A DNA stretch of 64,000 nucleotides, taken from assembly GCA_947561395.2 (NCBI GenBank), contig CANNZS020000008.1:1-64000 (forward strand). The letters run 5' to 3'. Below are positions 20,866 through 32,690 of the stretch, in pieces. Below the pieces are notes generated by a model, which was given only the letters and a program-made list of their open reading frames with translations, searched no databases and had not been told where the DNA came from. Source of the DNA: Buxus sempervirens. Lineage: Eukaryota; Streptophyta; Magnoliopsida; Buxales; Buxaceae. The position numbers and the translations under genes were made by a program. Position 1 is the stretch's first letter. The number at the start of each line of letters is the position of its first letter.

Positions 20866-21640
20866 CTCATGCCAGACCCTCGTGCGCCTGTGGGCATGGA
20901 TACGATCTGGACCATGGACCCGATTCACCCAAAAACCTTCAAATCAAGCACTTTTGCCTAATTTCAGTCCAATTTGACCCCGCAAAAATTTGGAGAAATT
21001 CCCAAAAATACCTAACGCCTTCAAAGCTTTTAAAATCAAACCCAAATATTCCAAATTGAATCCAAAATCATTCTCAAGTTTCCCATATTGAACCAAATCC
21101 TTACAAGTATGTGCCAAGTTCACCCAAACATATGCAAGTCATATCATTAAGCCAACCCAAACAAAGCCTTGCATAAACCAAACAACTAAACCGGTCCAAA
21201 CCGGTTCCCATGCAATCTATAATTCCAAATAGACCAAACTCAAGCCATTTCTTCTATGGTTCAAATTTCCAAAATCAAACCAACTCCAAACCGGATCTTT
21301 ATGGTCCAAACAATTGAAACCAAATCAAACGGTTTCCTCTACGGTTCAAATCAAATCAAACCTAAAATCGGATCCTAGTGACCCAATTCAAATTCAAGCC
21401 CAAAACACCCAATTGAACTACGTATTGACTTGAAAACAAAATTGGGTACGTAGACAGCCTGAACATAATTCGAAATGGGGTTCAGTCGCAATGAAAAATC
21501 AAACCAAACCAAATCCAAATTTAAAGCATCCTTTTTTGAACTACGGTTCGACTTGATCCCATAAATGGGTACGTAGGCAGCCCGAAATAAATTCAAAATC
21601 GGGTTCAGTCGCAAATAAAAATAAACCAACCCAATTTTCA
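20866..21640. repeat. U5 M block
   Basis: Starts with the CAGACCCTCGTGCGCCTG sequence shared with 28384, 47544 and 58868. A/C-rich DNA follows, then two TACGTAGGCAGCC-type modules (about 21414-21495 and 21536-21615). Confidence 0.8.
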
Positions 21641-23995
21641 TTAGTAAACTTTGAGAGTTAGAATCAAAGGGTTGTCCTATAGTTTAGTATGTAATTAAGG
21701 ATCAATGATCTTGAGTCCGCTCCCCATAAAATAAGAACCCGCATAAATGAGTGAAATCGTGTTCAATCAAGAAAAGTACAATTTTTTTTGTCAACATGAA
21801 TAATGATTTGAGCGTATGATTGTTTGTGTTACTTCACATCTACATGCATCTAGTGTCCAAGGAGGAGGTAGAGAACGGGTGTATAAGATGACACAGAATG
21901 CATGCGCAGTGTGTGTGTGTGGGAGGGTGGGGAGGAAAAGGAGTAGTTGTATAGCTGCCTTCCCTTATTTTGTGTTTGTTTGGTGGTATAATGGTTAATA
22001 ACTATCTAAACCCATTGCCATTATGAAAGTTGACTATCATGGTCCTCTTCCCTTCTGCTAGTACTGTATTTCGAGTTATACATCCATAATAATGGATAAA
22101 ATACATTAGTAGTAGCCATAAGGGTGATGGTCTGTAGTTTGAGAGATGGATAGATATCCACCTGTACAAACGTTTGAATATCCACCTTAAGAAAAACTGT
22201 TAATGGTACCAAAGCTATCCGATCATCCAAGACCTTGCATACTGAAGGACCGTGGAATCAATGATTAGAATTCTTATCTGGTTTGACAATTTTTTTCCAT
22301 TCTTCTTTATTTTTTAGTCTGTTAATATTTGAAAAGGTTAATAATTATTCATTTATATTATTTGATATCTTTCAGAATTTAATTTTAACATGTTATTCTC
22401 ATACATATCGATTTTCAATGTGTTTTTTTTGTTGAATGATTTTTTATTTATTTTTTTGCTTTTTTTGTTTAGTAATTTTCAAAATTCGTTTTTTTGCTTT
22501 TTGGCCTATTTAGTTTGTTGAATTTCTAACAGCTTATTTATATCGTATGGTTTGATTTGGTTTTGCAAATTTTCTTTGTGATTTAACTATGTTTTTGTGA
22601 TTTTTCTGTGATTTGAGGTCGTTGATTGGGATGTTTATCTTATTTTTCTTTTTCTTAAGTTTGTATCGCAAAAATGCTTATTTTTTTATTCACATTTGCA
22701 TGAATTTGTATTTTTTTTTGTTTTATTGATATATTCTGAATTTGATTTTGTTCTTATTGTCTCTTTCCTTTAATTTTATTTCATTATATACAACGATAGG
22801 TTTATTATATATTTTTTATGAATTTTTTTATGTCCTTCATCTTCTCATATCTTTCTCTTTTTTGTTTTTTGATGTTCTTCTATTATTTATTCTTTTTCAC
22901 TTTTTTGATTTAGTACAATTTATACGTTCTCAAAGTTTGTCGTTTTAGCTGATTTCTTTAAAATTCAAAGGTAAAAGATAACAAGTAAGTGAAAATGATT
23001 ATTAAAATTCCTGTCATATCTTAAGGAAAGAAAACACAAAGGAGAACGGTAAGAAGATTGTAATCTACTTTAAACTAAAGCTCAATAAAAAGGCCAAATA
23101 TGGGTTAAACTTGCTGAAGAATATAAATATAGAAGTATACTTAAACGAGCATATAAGAAATCTAAATAGGAAGTCAAAATCACTAAAACTAAACGGATAA
23201 ACGTGTTCAAAGCCTAATGAAAAAGAACTCTAAAAACTTATTGTAATTAATTAAGAAAATAAGTCTAAATTGAAAATCAAAAGTGATAAGAAGAACGTAA
23301 CAGAATAAGTGAAAATGGTAAATCACGACAAAAATATATGAAAACAGATTAAAACATAAAAATGCAAATAAGTATATTTACAATTTCCTTTCTTTCTTTT
23401 TTTAAGGTATGGCAGGAACTTAAAAATGTAGTCTGGTTAGGTTTCTTTCAAAACTTCATTTAGTTGAATGTTTATATTTCTTTTCTTCTTATAGTAAGCT
23501 TTACAGTTTTTGAACTTTTTTTATTTGATTTATATAGTCTTGGTGTTATTCGACTTTCATTCAAGTTTCTGTTTTGAGTTTTCTTGGTTGATAGTTTGAT
23601 GAGATATTTGTATTTTTTTTTATATTGTTGTTCTAATCATATATTTCGCTTTCTAATTTTTGTTTTTTATCCTTTATTCATTTTCACTTTTACAATTTAG
23701 AAATTTTCTGTAAGCGCATTGTGTTTTTTTTGATTTTATTTATTGGATTTTAGTATGTTCATTTGTTTTTATGTGATTTCGTGACAATTAAACTATGTTT
23801 CTTTTTTTGTTATACATTAATTTTTTATTTCGGATTTTTTATTCATATTTTATTTTGAATTTTAAGTAAATGTTTATTATTTTCCTTTGTTAGTTTTCAT
23901 TTCATATATAATGAAAAGCATAATAAGTATCTTTATTTTTTTACAATATTTGACGTATGCTACATAGGTTCGCCTGTATTGATTTGGAGTGGCAG
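21641..23995. repeat. U5 leader and T-rich tract
   Basis: Colinear with U1, U2, U3 and U6. From 22290 it carries TTCCATTCTTCTTTATTTTT and GTTAATAATTATTCATTTA, shared specifically with U6 (59665-59735), which supports U5 and U6 as closest relatives. Frames are low complexity. Confidence 0.8.
23008..23418. repeat. Inverted-repeat-bounded A-rich segment (U5)
   Basis: Arms diverged to TTCCTGTCATATCTTAAGG and AAGGTATGGCAGGAA. The composition flip is the same as in the other units. Confidence 0.75.
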
Positions 23996-24012
23996 CGAAA
24001 CCACTGGTTTCG
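23996..24012. repeat. 17-bp palindrome (U5)
   Basis: CGAAACCA-C-TGGTTTCG, identical to the U1 and U2 copies. Confidence 0.6.
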
Positions 24013-24645
24013 TGTTCCGCTAAAATATATTATGAAATTCGGGAAATTAAAGGCACATGGTGCTGATGCCGCTCATTCCATAGTCGAAATGTGAGAAATT
24101 TCATGATTTCTTTTATTTAGCGGAGGTTTTCAACCGCACGACAGAAATTTTGCCTATGTTGTGCTAAACCTGTAGAGGCAAAGGAGGGGAGCAAGGTGGG
24201 CGTGCTAGTTTTTGGTCCTCCTCTTTGCCTAAAAAAATATTGCAAAGAGAACTCATGGAAGAGAAACGAAATGAGGGCCGGAGGGAAGAAGGGTGGTGGT
24301 CATATATCTAGCTTACACCTCTTGTTCAAACCTTTGTTTCTTGAGAAAGAAATGAGGGGTTGAAAAAAGAAATGGAGAGAGAGAAGAGACGGGAGGTAGG
24401 GTGGCAGGAGTGCGTAAATCCACAGCTTCCTACTTCATGCATTGTTTGAACGCGAAAAAGAAGAAAAACAAAAGGAAGGGGAGGTGAGAGAGGCGGGGGG
24501 GGGGGGGGGGGGGGATGCCTATCGTTTGCACTTCATCATCCTAGAAAGCCAGGGAAAGCTGGTGCCGGGCTCTGCTCTTTGGTGTGGGATTTTGTGTGTC
24601 ATTCCCAAGATAGACATGAAGTTCATCACTTTTATATAAATGACA
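24013..24645. repeat. U5 purine-rich tract
   Basis: Homologous to 31438-32040 and 61333-61965. The frame seen in other units is broken here by a TAG near 24309. Contains the 20-G run. Confidence 0.7.
24495..24514. repeat. Run of 20 guanines
   Basis: Uninterrupted G20 following AGAGGC. Homologous positions in U2, U3 and U4 have about six or seven Gs (GAGGAGGGGGGAGG), so it expanded in U5. It could form a G-quadruplex; the exact length is vulnerable to sequencing error. Confidence 0.9.
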
Positions 24646-24940
24646 TACATAGTTTTAGGATCTTTATACATAATTATATTTAAATTTATATAAATATTAT
24701 AATATCTCATCTTTATATATTATATTATTACAAATAATAAATCTTTATAATTTAAATGTGTATAAATATGAATACAAATATTTATATTTAATAAATATAA
24801 GTATGCGTTATATATTTACCATATATCGAATGTAAATATATGTATGTGAGTTTATGTGTATGTTGTGTGTATATATATAACATAAAAATATTATTATTTT
24901 TGATACTAATAAAGAAAAATACCTAACCCATTTGCCACCA
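24646..24940. repeat. AT-rich end of U5
   Basis: A/T-rich with TATATATA and AATAAATATAAGTATG, colinear with 61975-62240. Both copies end with ACTAATAAAGAAAAATACCTAA, after which they diverge. Confidence 0.7.
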
Positions 24941-25130
24941 CCGCCAACCACCCCCCACTGCCACCCATCACCACCGCCCACCACCCCAACCCTTCATTTT
25001 TACTAAAATATATATTTTTTCTTCTCATTTCTTATCTCATCCAAACATCAAAAAAGAAAAGAAAATCAGTATTTTTCTTTTCTTTTCCTTTTTAGTTTTC
25101 TTTTCTTGTCTCCCCAAATCCAAGATTCCA
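24941..25130. repeat. CCACCACC-rich simple sequence and pyrimidine tract
   Basis: CCACC/CCGCC repeats (24946-25005) followed by alternating TTTTCTTTTC. Not seen elsewhere in the window. It sits at the junction between U5 and the T segment, where U6 instead continues into T3. Confidence 0.75.
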
Positions 25131-25999
25131 TACACAGCCTAAACTATTGATGATGGATCCTTAATGTACAACATGCCAAAAAATCTTTGCAGCATGCCTT
25201 CTTAAAGAGTGTATACAGGTGATGTTATAACAAAGAAATTCTTTAAATGGGGTTCTTTCTTTTGATTTATTTTTGTTTCATTGCGCTACCATGTTTTGCT
25301 TGAACAAGTACATTGGAGAAATGTACTAACGAGTCCCTGATCGTGGACAATAAATCCACAAGAAACTGCTACAGCCTCAAGCAGGAACTTTTTTAAACAG
25401 ACAACAGGTGTTTGTAAATTAGCAAATAATTAGTGTTTTAAAACCTATAAACGAAAACATTAGCAAATTATTATGAAATCAAATACATGTTGTAAAATAG
25501 GCAAACTAGTAAAAAAACTTTATGCAGACTAAAATACATCAAATATAAGTGGGATAACGACAGAATTTAGAACTCTTCTGATATTTTTTTTTCGTTCCAA
25601 TTCATAAAGGAAAATGAGAATAATTCACTGAATTTTTTTTCTAGAAATAGAAATAAAAATCATGAAGTATAGCTGTACTTACTTGAACGTTAAGGCTGAG
25701 TGAGAGAAATACCAGCAAATTGAAGGCTATGTGAGAGGAAATGTTTGTTGAACGAAAGAAAATAAAGATGGTGGATAGAAGACCAACAAACATGGTTTGT
25801 TTTCAGCTCTTTTATTTGTAAACTTTTATCACCTTGCTTCATGCATTTTATTTGTGGTTACCATTAGCCATGCCTAACTTTTCTGTTGCAGATTTAGAAA
25901 TCGACGTGTTATGCAATATAAAGTTTCTTCTATACTCCTGTGCAAGTTGTGGTATGATTTATATTTTGTAACTTTTGATTATTAGTTGTAATAATCTTT
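25131..25999. repeat. T segment, copy 1
   Basis: Shared with 44455-45237 and 63730-64000, beginning GATGATGGATCCTTAATGTA. An exon-like block (about 25891-25951) follows a TTTCTGTTGCAG acceptor and ends before GTATGA. It is too short to assign; it might belong to the same host gene as the CTC1-like exons, but that is a guess. Confidence 0.6.
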
Positions 26000-26741
26000 G
26001 TGCTTATAAGGTAAGAAATCATCGCTGTTTGTTTGGCAGCGCCAAAAGATTTTTCTAATCAAGTAAGAATTAACACTTATCATCAATGCATTAAAGGTTA
26101 ATATTTAATTATTCTGTCATTATCAGCTCAACAATTGTTTTTCTAATTATTCTGTAATTATCTGCACAACAATTGTTTTTCATGAATTAACTGATTTTTA
26201 TGGTAGCCAGCCAATAGGTCAATCACTGGGGAAAATTATTTGAATAATTATATTCGGTATGCCATGCATACTGCGAAAAATGTTTTACCTAACATTTTAA
26301 ACAAAGTCACTCAACTATTCCTGCATCAATGGAGCTATTACAGCTCCTTTGGGGTGTTGAAGATCCAAAAAATGGACAGATTATAAGTGTATTTTAGAAA
26401 GGTGATTTAGAGGGATTTTGGGAGGTGTTCCGTAGATGTTGTGTTGGGCAATATTACGAGCAATATAAGGCTTCGATTTTTTGCTAGGATGGTGGTTGTT
26501 GGCTGTTTAGACAGCTGGTGATTTCATGGAAAAGGAAAGGGAAAAACAATGGAGCGGCCATTGTTTTGTTGTTTGTCCTCAGTGTGTATGTGAATAGAAT
26601 GTCATTTGGTTACTATTTCAGGTGCAGTAGGATGTTGGGTGCAACCTATCAGGTGTTTTTGGATGAAACTTTTTGGTGCAATATGGGTTAATCTGGAAGG
26701 TGGTAGAATATGAATGGATTAGCTTAATGGGCATCAAAATG
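26000..26741. other. Unassigned spacer leading into segment A
   Basis: Contains two copies of TTTTTCTAATTATTCTGT-like sequence near 26140. Otherwise nothing recognisable. Since it precedes segment A here, the same DNA may lie just left of the window before position 1. Confidence 0.4.
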
Positions 26742-27387
26742 TTGGGTCATGTTGGGTTGGTTGATGTTCTGGCCGAAGTATATTGATGAGAGTTTGGTCA
26801 ACGAGGATATAAGGGGCCTAAATAAACACATGGTAAGCATGGAAAGGGTTATTAAGTAGGTAAATGTAAATCAGGACAACACGCATTTGGGTGGCTATTG
26901 GGAGTTGTAGAGGTCTGAAATTTTCATAAATAATTGGTTGATAATATTTTATTACATGGAGGACATAAGGGCCCTAAATAAAGATTCTAATGGGGGAAAT
27001 TAAGTATCTATGGTTGCTACTTTAGTGCCGAATTTAGTGATTAATTCGGGTTTTATTTGGCGTGGGAATTGAAGAATTGATAATGGTTTAAAGGTTAATT
27101 TGGTTGAGAGATGATTGGTTATGAAATAGACTGATTGGAAGGGCGTGGACTAGATTTCGAAGGATGAAAGTAGAATGGTTAGGTCTATTGTCGGTGAGGG
27201 TTGTTGAAGAGCTAGGAGAGTCATTATGTTTGATGAGCTATTTAAATGTGTTAAGAGGAAAAATCCATGTTATCCTGTTAAGGTGATTTGGGAGCTATAG
27301 ATAAGTTGTTCATGAAGGTTCTAGATGGAGAGGTTTAGATTCATTTTATAGAGTTGAAAGGTTTCGAAGTATTTATTTATTAATTAA
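26742..27387. repeat. Segment A, copy 2
   Basis: 26742-27268 equals 1-526. The extra part, 27269-27387, is the continuation lost from copy 1. It ends at the poly-T end of an antisense LINE. Confidence 0.85.
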
Positions 27388-28345
27388 TTTTTTTTGGTGC
27401 GAAAAACATAGAATTAGATTGTATTAATCAGGAAGAGGAATGTTACAAGGTATCTAGGAGTGGAGCATCCCAAACAATCCGCAAGAACAGCGGAATGGAT
27501 CTCCCTAGGATAGCTTTTTAACCATCAGCATGACCAAAAATTTGATCCAAAATTCGCCAACTGATGAGCACATGTGTTGGCCTCTCTGAAGGAAAACGAA
27601 AAACGAAAATCAGAGAAAGGCGAGCATAATGAAATGGCTTCATCAACAAACCGGCTATTTTGCAGGGGTGTTTATCTTGACTCTTGAAGTTCTCCACCAG
27701 CACGGCAGCACCATAGAATCACTTTCGATCCAGACTTTACTGCATTTCAGAAATCTGGCAAGTTTAATGCCTTCCCCCAAAGCGCGGGCCTCTGCCACAA
27801 GAGAAGTTGTTTTGCCGATATTGTGAGCTAAAGCTCCAAGAACTCTGCCATCCGCATCCCTTACGATAGAACCTATTGCAGCTGGACCTGGACATCCTCT
27901 GGCTGCACCATCCACATTTAGCTTAACCCAACTCTCCCTTGGTCTCTTCCATCTACACAGCAGCTCCTGTTTTCTTACTTTGGTACTACTATATTTTTTG
28001 TTTGATAGAGAAATTGAGTCCTCCTGTAACACACGAAACAAAGCCAGAGATGAGTCTATGGATGGGGTAATGTTCTCAAACATTACCTTGTTGTGGGTTA
28101 GCCAAATAGCCCAACGAATGTTTGCCCAAGCTGCTGAAATGTCTCTGATTGGGGTCTCTCATGCTATATCCATCTTTATAAGATAGTAAAAAATCCACTC
28201 TTTGCACGATAGTCCCTGATTGGAATTTGGAACAAAATCACCTGTAGCACCAAACCATAATGCACGAATAAAATCGCAATAAAGAAAGAGATGGTTATTT
28301 GATTCCTGACTACCATTGCACAAGAAAAGGCTTCTGGAGGGACTT
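27388..28345 (-). mobile_element. 5'-truncated LINE, antisense, with poly(A) end
   Basis: On the plus strand it starts with T8 (27388-27395) followed by GGTGCGAAAAACATAG. Read on the minus strand this is a 3' end with an A tail, as for plant L1-type elements. It carries an RNase H-like C-terminal domain. It breaks off at about 28345, close to the start of U2 at 28357. It shares 28008-28345 with the LINE at 45238-45580, so both belong to one family. Confidence 0.75.
27518..28083 (-). pseudogene. LINE C-terminal RNase H domain (frameshifted)
   Basis: The first frame (28083 down to 27655) reads a typical plant LINE RNase H: WVKLNVDGAARG, GPAAIGSIVRDADGRVLGA, then SLVAEARALGEGIKLA and KVWIESDS. 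The catalytic Asp (NVDGA), Glu (AEARAL) and Asp (ESDS) are visible. After ESDSM the frame shifts, and similarity continues in the frame at 27703-27518 (ENFKSQDKHPCKIAG). The preceding linker (ENITPSIDSSLALFRVLQ) matches the second LINE fragment. Not functional. Confidence 0.75.
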
Positions 28346-28356
28346 CCAAAGATGTG

Positions 28357-29170
28357 TCTAAATTACATAAAATAATTATTAACCAGACCCTCGTGCGCCT
28401 GTGGGCATGGATACGATCTGGACCATGGACCCGATTGGCCCAAAAACCTTGAAATCAAGCACTTTTGCCTAATTTCAATCCAATTTGACCCCACAAGAAT
28501 TTGGGGAAATTCCCAAAAATCCCTAACGCTTTGAAAGCTTTTCAAATCAAACCCAAAATTTTCAAATTGAACCAAAAATATTTCTCATGTCTCCTATATT
28601 AAACCAAATCCTTACAAGTATGTGCCAAATTTTCCCAAACATATGCAAGGCATATCATTAAGCTAACCCAAACCAAGCCTTGCATAAACCAAAATCCTAA
28701 ACCGGTCCGAACTGGTTTCCATACAATCTATACTTCCAAATAGACCAAACTCAAACCATTTCTTCTATTGTTCAAATTTTCTAAATCAAACCAAATCCAA
28801 ACCGGATCTTTATTGTCCAACTAATTGAAACCAAATCAAACAGTTTCCTCTACGGTTCAAATCAAATTAAACCTAAAATTGGATCCTAGTGACCCAATTC
28901 AAATTCAAACCCAAAACACCAAATTGAACTACGTATTGACTTGAAACCCAAAATTGTGGTACGTTGGCAGCCTGAACAAAATCCAAAATCGGATTCAGTC
29001 GCAATGAAAAATCAAACCAAACCAAATGCAAATTTAAAACACTCTTTTTTGAACTACGGTTCGGCTTGATCCCTTATAAGGGTACGTAGGCAGCCCGAAA
29101 TAAATTCAAAATCGGGTTCAGTCGCAAATAAAAATAAACCAACCCAATTTTCGTTAGTATACTTAGCGAG
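28357..29170. repeat. U2 M block
   Basis: Begins CTAAATTACATAAAATAATT, then joins the P-block tail CAGACCCTCGTGCGCCTG. U3 has exactly the same join at 47517, so U2 and U3 share an ancestral left breakpoint. Modules lie at about 28925-29005 and 29049-29128. Confidence 0.8.
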
Positions 29171-31420
29171 CTAGAATCCAAGGGGGGTTGTCCTATAGTC
29201 TATTATGTAATTAAGGATCAATGATCTTGATTGGGTCCGCACCCCATAAACTAAAAACCCGCGTAAATGAGTGAAATCGTGCTGTATCAAGAAAAGTACA
29301 ATTTTTTTCTCAACATGAATAATGATTTCAGCGTATGATTGTGTGCGACTTCACGTCTACATGCATCCCGTGTCCAAGGAGGAGGTAGAGAACGGGCGTA
29401 TAAGATGACACTGAATGCATGCACAGAGTGTGTATGTGTGGGAGGGTGTTGAGGAAATGAGTAGTTGTATAGCTGCCTTCCCTTATTTTGTGGTTGTTAT
29501 GTGGTATAATGGTTAATAACTATCTAAACCCATTGCCGTTATGGAAGTTGACTATCATGGTCCTCTTCGCTTTTGCAAGTACTGTATTCCAAGTTATACA
29601 TCCATAATATTCGATAAAATACATTAATGGCAGCCATAAGAGTGGTGGTTTGTAGTTTGAGAGATGGATCGATATCCACCTATACAAATGATTGAATATC
29701 CAGTTTAAGAAAAACTGTTAATGGTACCAGAGCTTTCCGATCATCCAAGACCTTGCGTATACTAAAGCACCGTGGAATCGAGGTTGAGAATTCTTATCAG
29801 GTTTGATTTTTTTCCTTTGTTAGTTTTCAGAATTTATTTTTAACATGTCATTCTCGTACATATCGATTTTTACTCTATGTTTTTTGTTGAATGATTTTGT
29901 TTTTATTTTTTCCATTTTTTTCTTAAATAATTTTCAATATTCGTTTTCTTGGCTTTTTGGCCTGTTTAGTTTGTTGAATTTCTAACGACTTATTTATATC
30001 GTATGGTTTGATTTGCTTTTGCAAATTTCCTTTGCGATTTAACTATGTTTCTGATTTTTCTATGATTTGTGGTCGTTGATTGGGATTTTTATCTTAATTT
30101 TCTTTTTCTTAAGTTTGTGTCGCCAATGCTTTTTTTTTTATTCACATTTGCATCAATGTGTATTTTTTTTGTTTTATTGATATATTCTGAATGTGATTTT
30201 GTTCTTAATTACCTCTTTCCTTTAATTTTATTTCATTATATATAACGATAGGTTTATTAAATATTTTTTATGAATTTTTTTTTGTCCTTGATCTTGTCAT
30301 ATCTTTCCTTTTTTTTTAATGTTCTTCGTTTATTTGTTCTTTTATCACTTTTTCGGTTTAGTATAATTTATACGTTCTCGAAGTTTGCTGTTTTGACTGA
30401 TTTCTTTAAAATTCAATGGTAAAAGATAACAATTAAATTAAATGATTATTAAGCTTCCTGTCATACCTTAAAGAAAGAAAACACAAAGGACAAGGGTAAG
30501 AAGATTGAAATCTAATTTAAACTAAAGCTCAATAAAAAAGGCTAAATATGGGTTAAACTTGGTGAAGAATATAAATATTGGAGTATACTAAAACGAGCGT
30601 ATAAGTAATCTGAATAGAAAGTCAAAATCACTGAAATTAAACGAATAACCGTGTTCAAAGCCTAATGAAAGGGAAATTTACATACTTATATTAATTAATT
30701 AAGAAAATAAGCCTAAATTGAAAAGAAAAAGTGATACGAAGAACGTAACAGAATAAGTTAAAATTGTAAATCACGATAAAAACCTATGATAACAGATTGA
30801 AACGTAAAAATACAAATATGTACAATTACACTTTCCTTTTTTTTTTTCTTTAAGGTATGACAGGAAGTTGAAAATGTAGTCTGATTAGGTTTCTTTAAAA
30901 ACTTCATTTAGTTGAATGTTTATATTTCTTTTTTTATTATGTTAAGGTTTACAGTTTTTGAACTCGTTTAATTTGATTATATTGTCTTGGTTTGATTCGA
31001 CTTTCATTCAAGTTTCTGTTTTGAGTTGTCTTGGTTGATAGTTTTATGAGATATTTGTATTTTTTTTATATTGTTGTTCTATTCATATGTTTCCCTTTCT
31101 AATTTTTGTTTTTTAATCCTTTATTCATTTTTAGTTTTACAATTCAGAAATTTTCTGTAAGCGCATTGTCATTTTCGTTGATTTTATTTATTGGATTTTA
31201 GTATGTTCATTTGTTTTTATGGGATTTCGTTACTATTGAACTATGTTACATTAATGTCTTATTTCAGATTTTTTTATTTATATTTTATTTTTCATTTAAA
31301 GTAAATATTTGTTATTTTCCTTTGTTAGTTTTCATTTCATATATAATGAAAAGCATAATTAGTATCTTTATTATTTTACGTATGCTACCAAGGTTCGGCT
31401 TTGTGGACTCGGAGCGGCAC
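29171..31420. repeat. U2 leader and T-rich tract
   Basis: Nearly identical to 991-3227. Frames are T-rich translations with no domain. Contains the inverted-repeat segment at 30454-30867. Confidence 0.8.
30454..30867. repeat. Inverted-repeat-bounded A-rich segment (U2)
   Basis: Left CTTCCTGTCATACCTTAAAG and right CTTTAAGGTATGACAGGAAG. A-rich interior between T-rich flanks. Confidence 0.8.
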
Positions 31421-31437
31421 CGAAACCACTGGTTTCG
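31421..31437. repeat. 17-bp palindrome (U2)
   Basis: CGAAACCA-C-TGGTTTCG, identical to U1. Confidence 0.6.
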
Positions 31438-32690
31438 TGTTCCGCTAAAGTATATTATGAAATTAGCGAAATTAAAGGCACATGGTGCTGGTGCCGCTCA
31501 TTCCGTAGTCGAAATGGGAGAGGTTTTAAACCGTACGACGGAAATTTTGCCTGTGTTGTGCTAAACCTGTTGAGACAAATGAGGGGAGCAAGGAAGGCGT
31601 GCTAGTTTTTGGTCTTCCTCTTTGCCTAAAAAAAATATTACAAAGACAATTCATAGAAGAGAGACGAAAAGAGGGTCGGGGAGGAGAAGGGGGGTGGTCA
31701 TATATCTTGCCTACACCTCTCGTTCAAACCTTTGTTTCTTGAGAAAGAGAAGAGGGGTTGAAAAAAGAAATGGAGAGGGAGAAGAGTCGGGAGGGAGGGT
31801 GGCAGGGGTGCGTAAATCCTCAACTTCCTACTACATGCAATGTTTGAAAACAAAAAAGAAGAGAAACAAAGGAGAGGGATACGAAAGAGGAGGAGGGGGG
31901 AGGTGGCATACCTATTGTTTGCCCTTCATCATCCAAGAAAGCCTGAGAAAGCTGGTGGCGGGCTCTGCTCTTTGGTGTGGGATTTTGGGTATCGTTCCCG
32001 AAACAGACATCAACTTCATCACTTTTATATAAACGACATACATAGTTTAGGTATCTTTTGGGATACTTTATTCACATTGTGTTTGTAAATTCATTTTAGT
32101 ACCTTCCATTATTCTTGTTCGGCATAAGCTTTGTATGACTTATTTTTTGTTTCGAATTTATTTGATTTTTCTTTTTCTTTCTATCGCAATTTTCTTTCGT
32201 CAAGGTGTTTTCGCATGTAATTGAAATATTTTTTATCTTATATTTTCTTTCCTATCTTTTGCCATTCAATTTTTATTTGTCATTATCATATGCTTTTACG
32301 TGTATTGATATTTTTTAAAAAATTTTAGTGTTTTCCACATCGACTTTTTCTTCCATGGCCGGAACTATTTATTAAATAATAGAAAATCATTCTTTTTTTT
32401 GTAATTTAATATTCCTATAGTTTACCTATTTATTTTTCCAAGTGACATTTTCTTCAATGGCCGGAACTATTTATTAAATGATAGAAAATAATTATTGTAT
32501 TTTGTAATTTAATATTGCTATATTTTCTCTATTTATAGATCTCTTGGAATTGATAATTTTATATTTATATAGTTTTTGTAGTTGTACTATTTTTGCACAC
32601 TAAAGTTGTGTGAGTCTTTTCATTCTTATATATCCTTTTCTTTAGGATCCTCGTTTTCTTTTAAGTTTTTTTTTTACTATGTAATGAAAG
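31438..32690. repeat. U2 purine-rich tract and following T-rich stretch
   Basis: The purine-rich part (31540-31910) keeps a 136-codon frame to 32032 without an initial ATG. Two near-copies of TGGCCGGAACTATTTATTAAAT lie at about 32357 and 32459, an internal duplication of roughly 100 bp also present in U3 (51255 and 51357). All from 31855 onward is missing from U1. Confidence 0.7.

Noticed and set aside
31622..32032. 136-codon open frame found at the same place in U2, U4 and U6 (basic, arginine-rich start)
   Set aside because: It has no ATG at its start, U3 and U5 break it, and most differences between copies change amino acids. It is best explained as chance openness of purine-rich repeat DNA.
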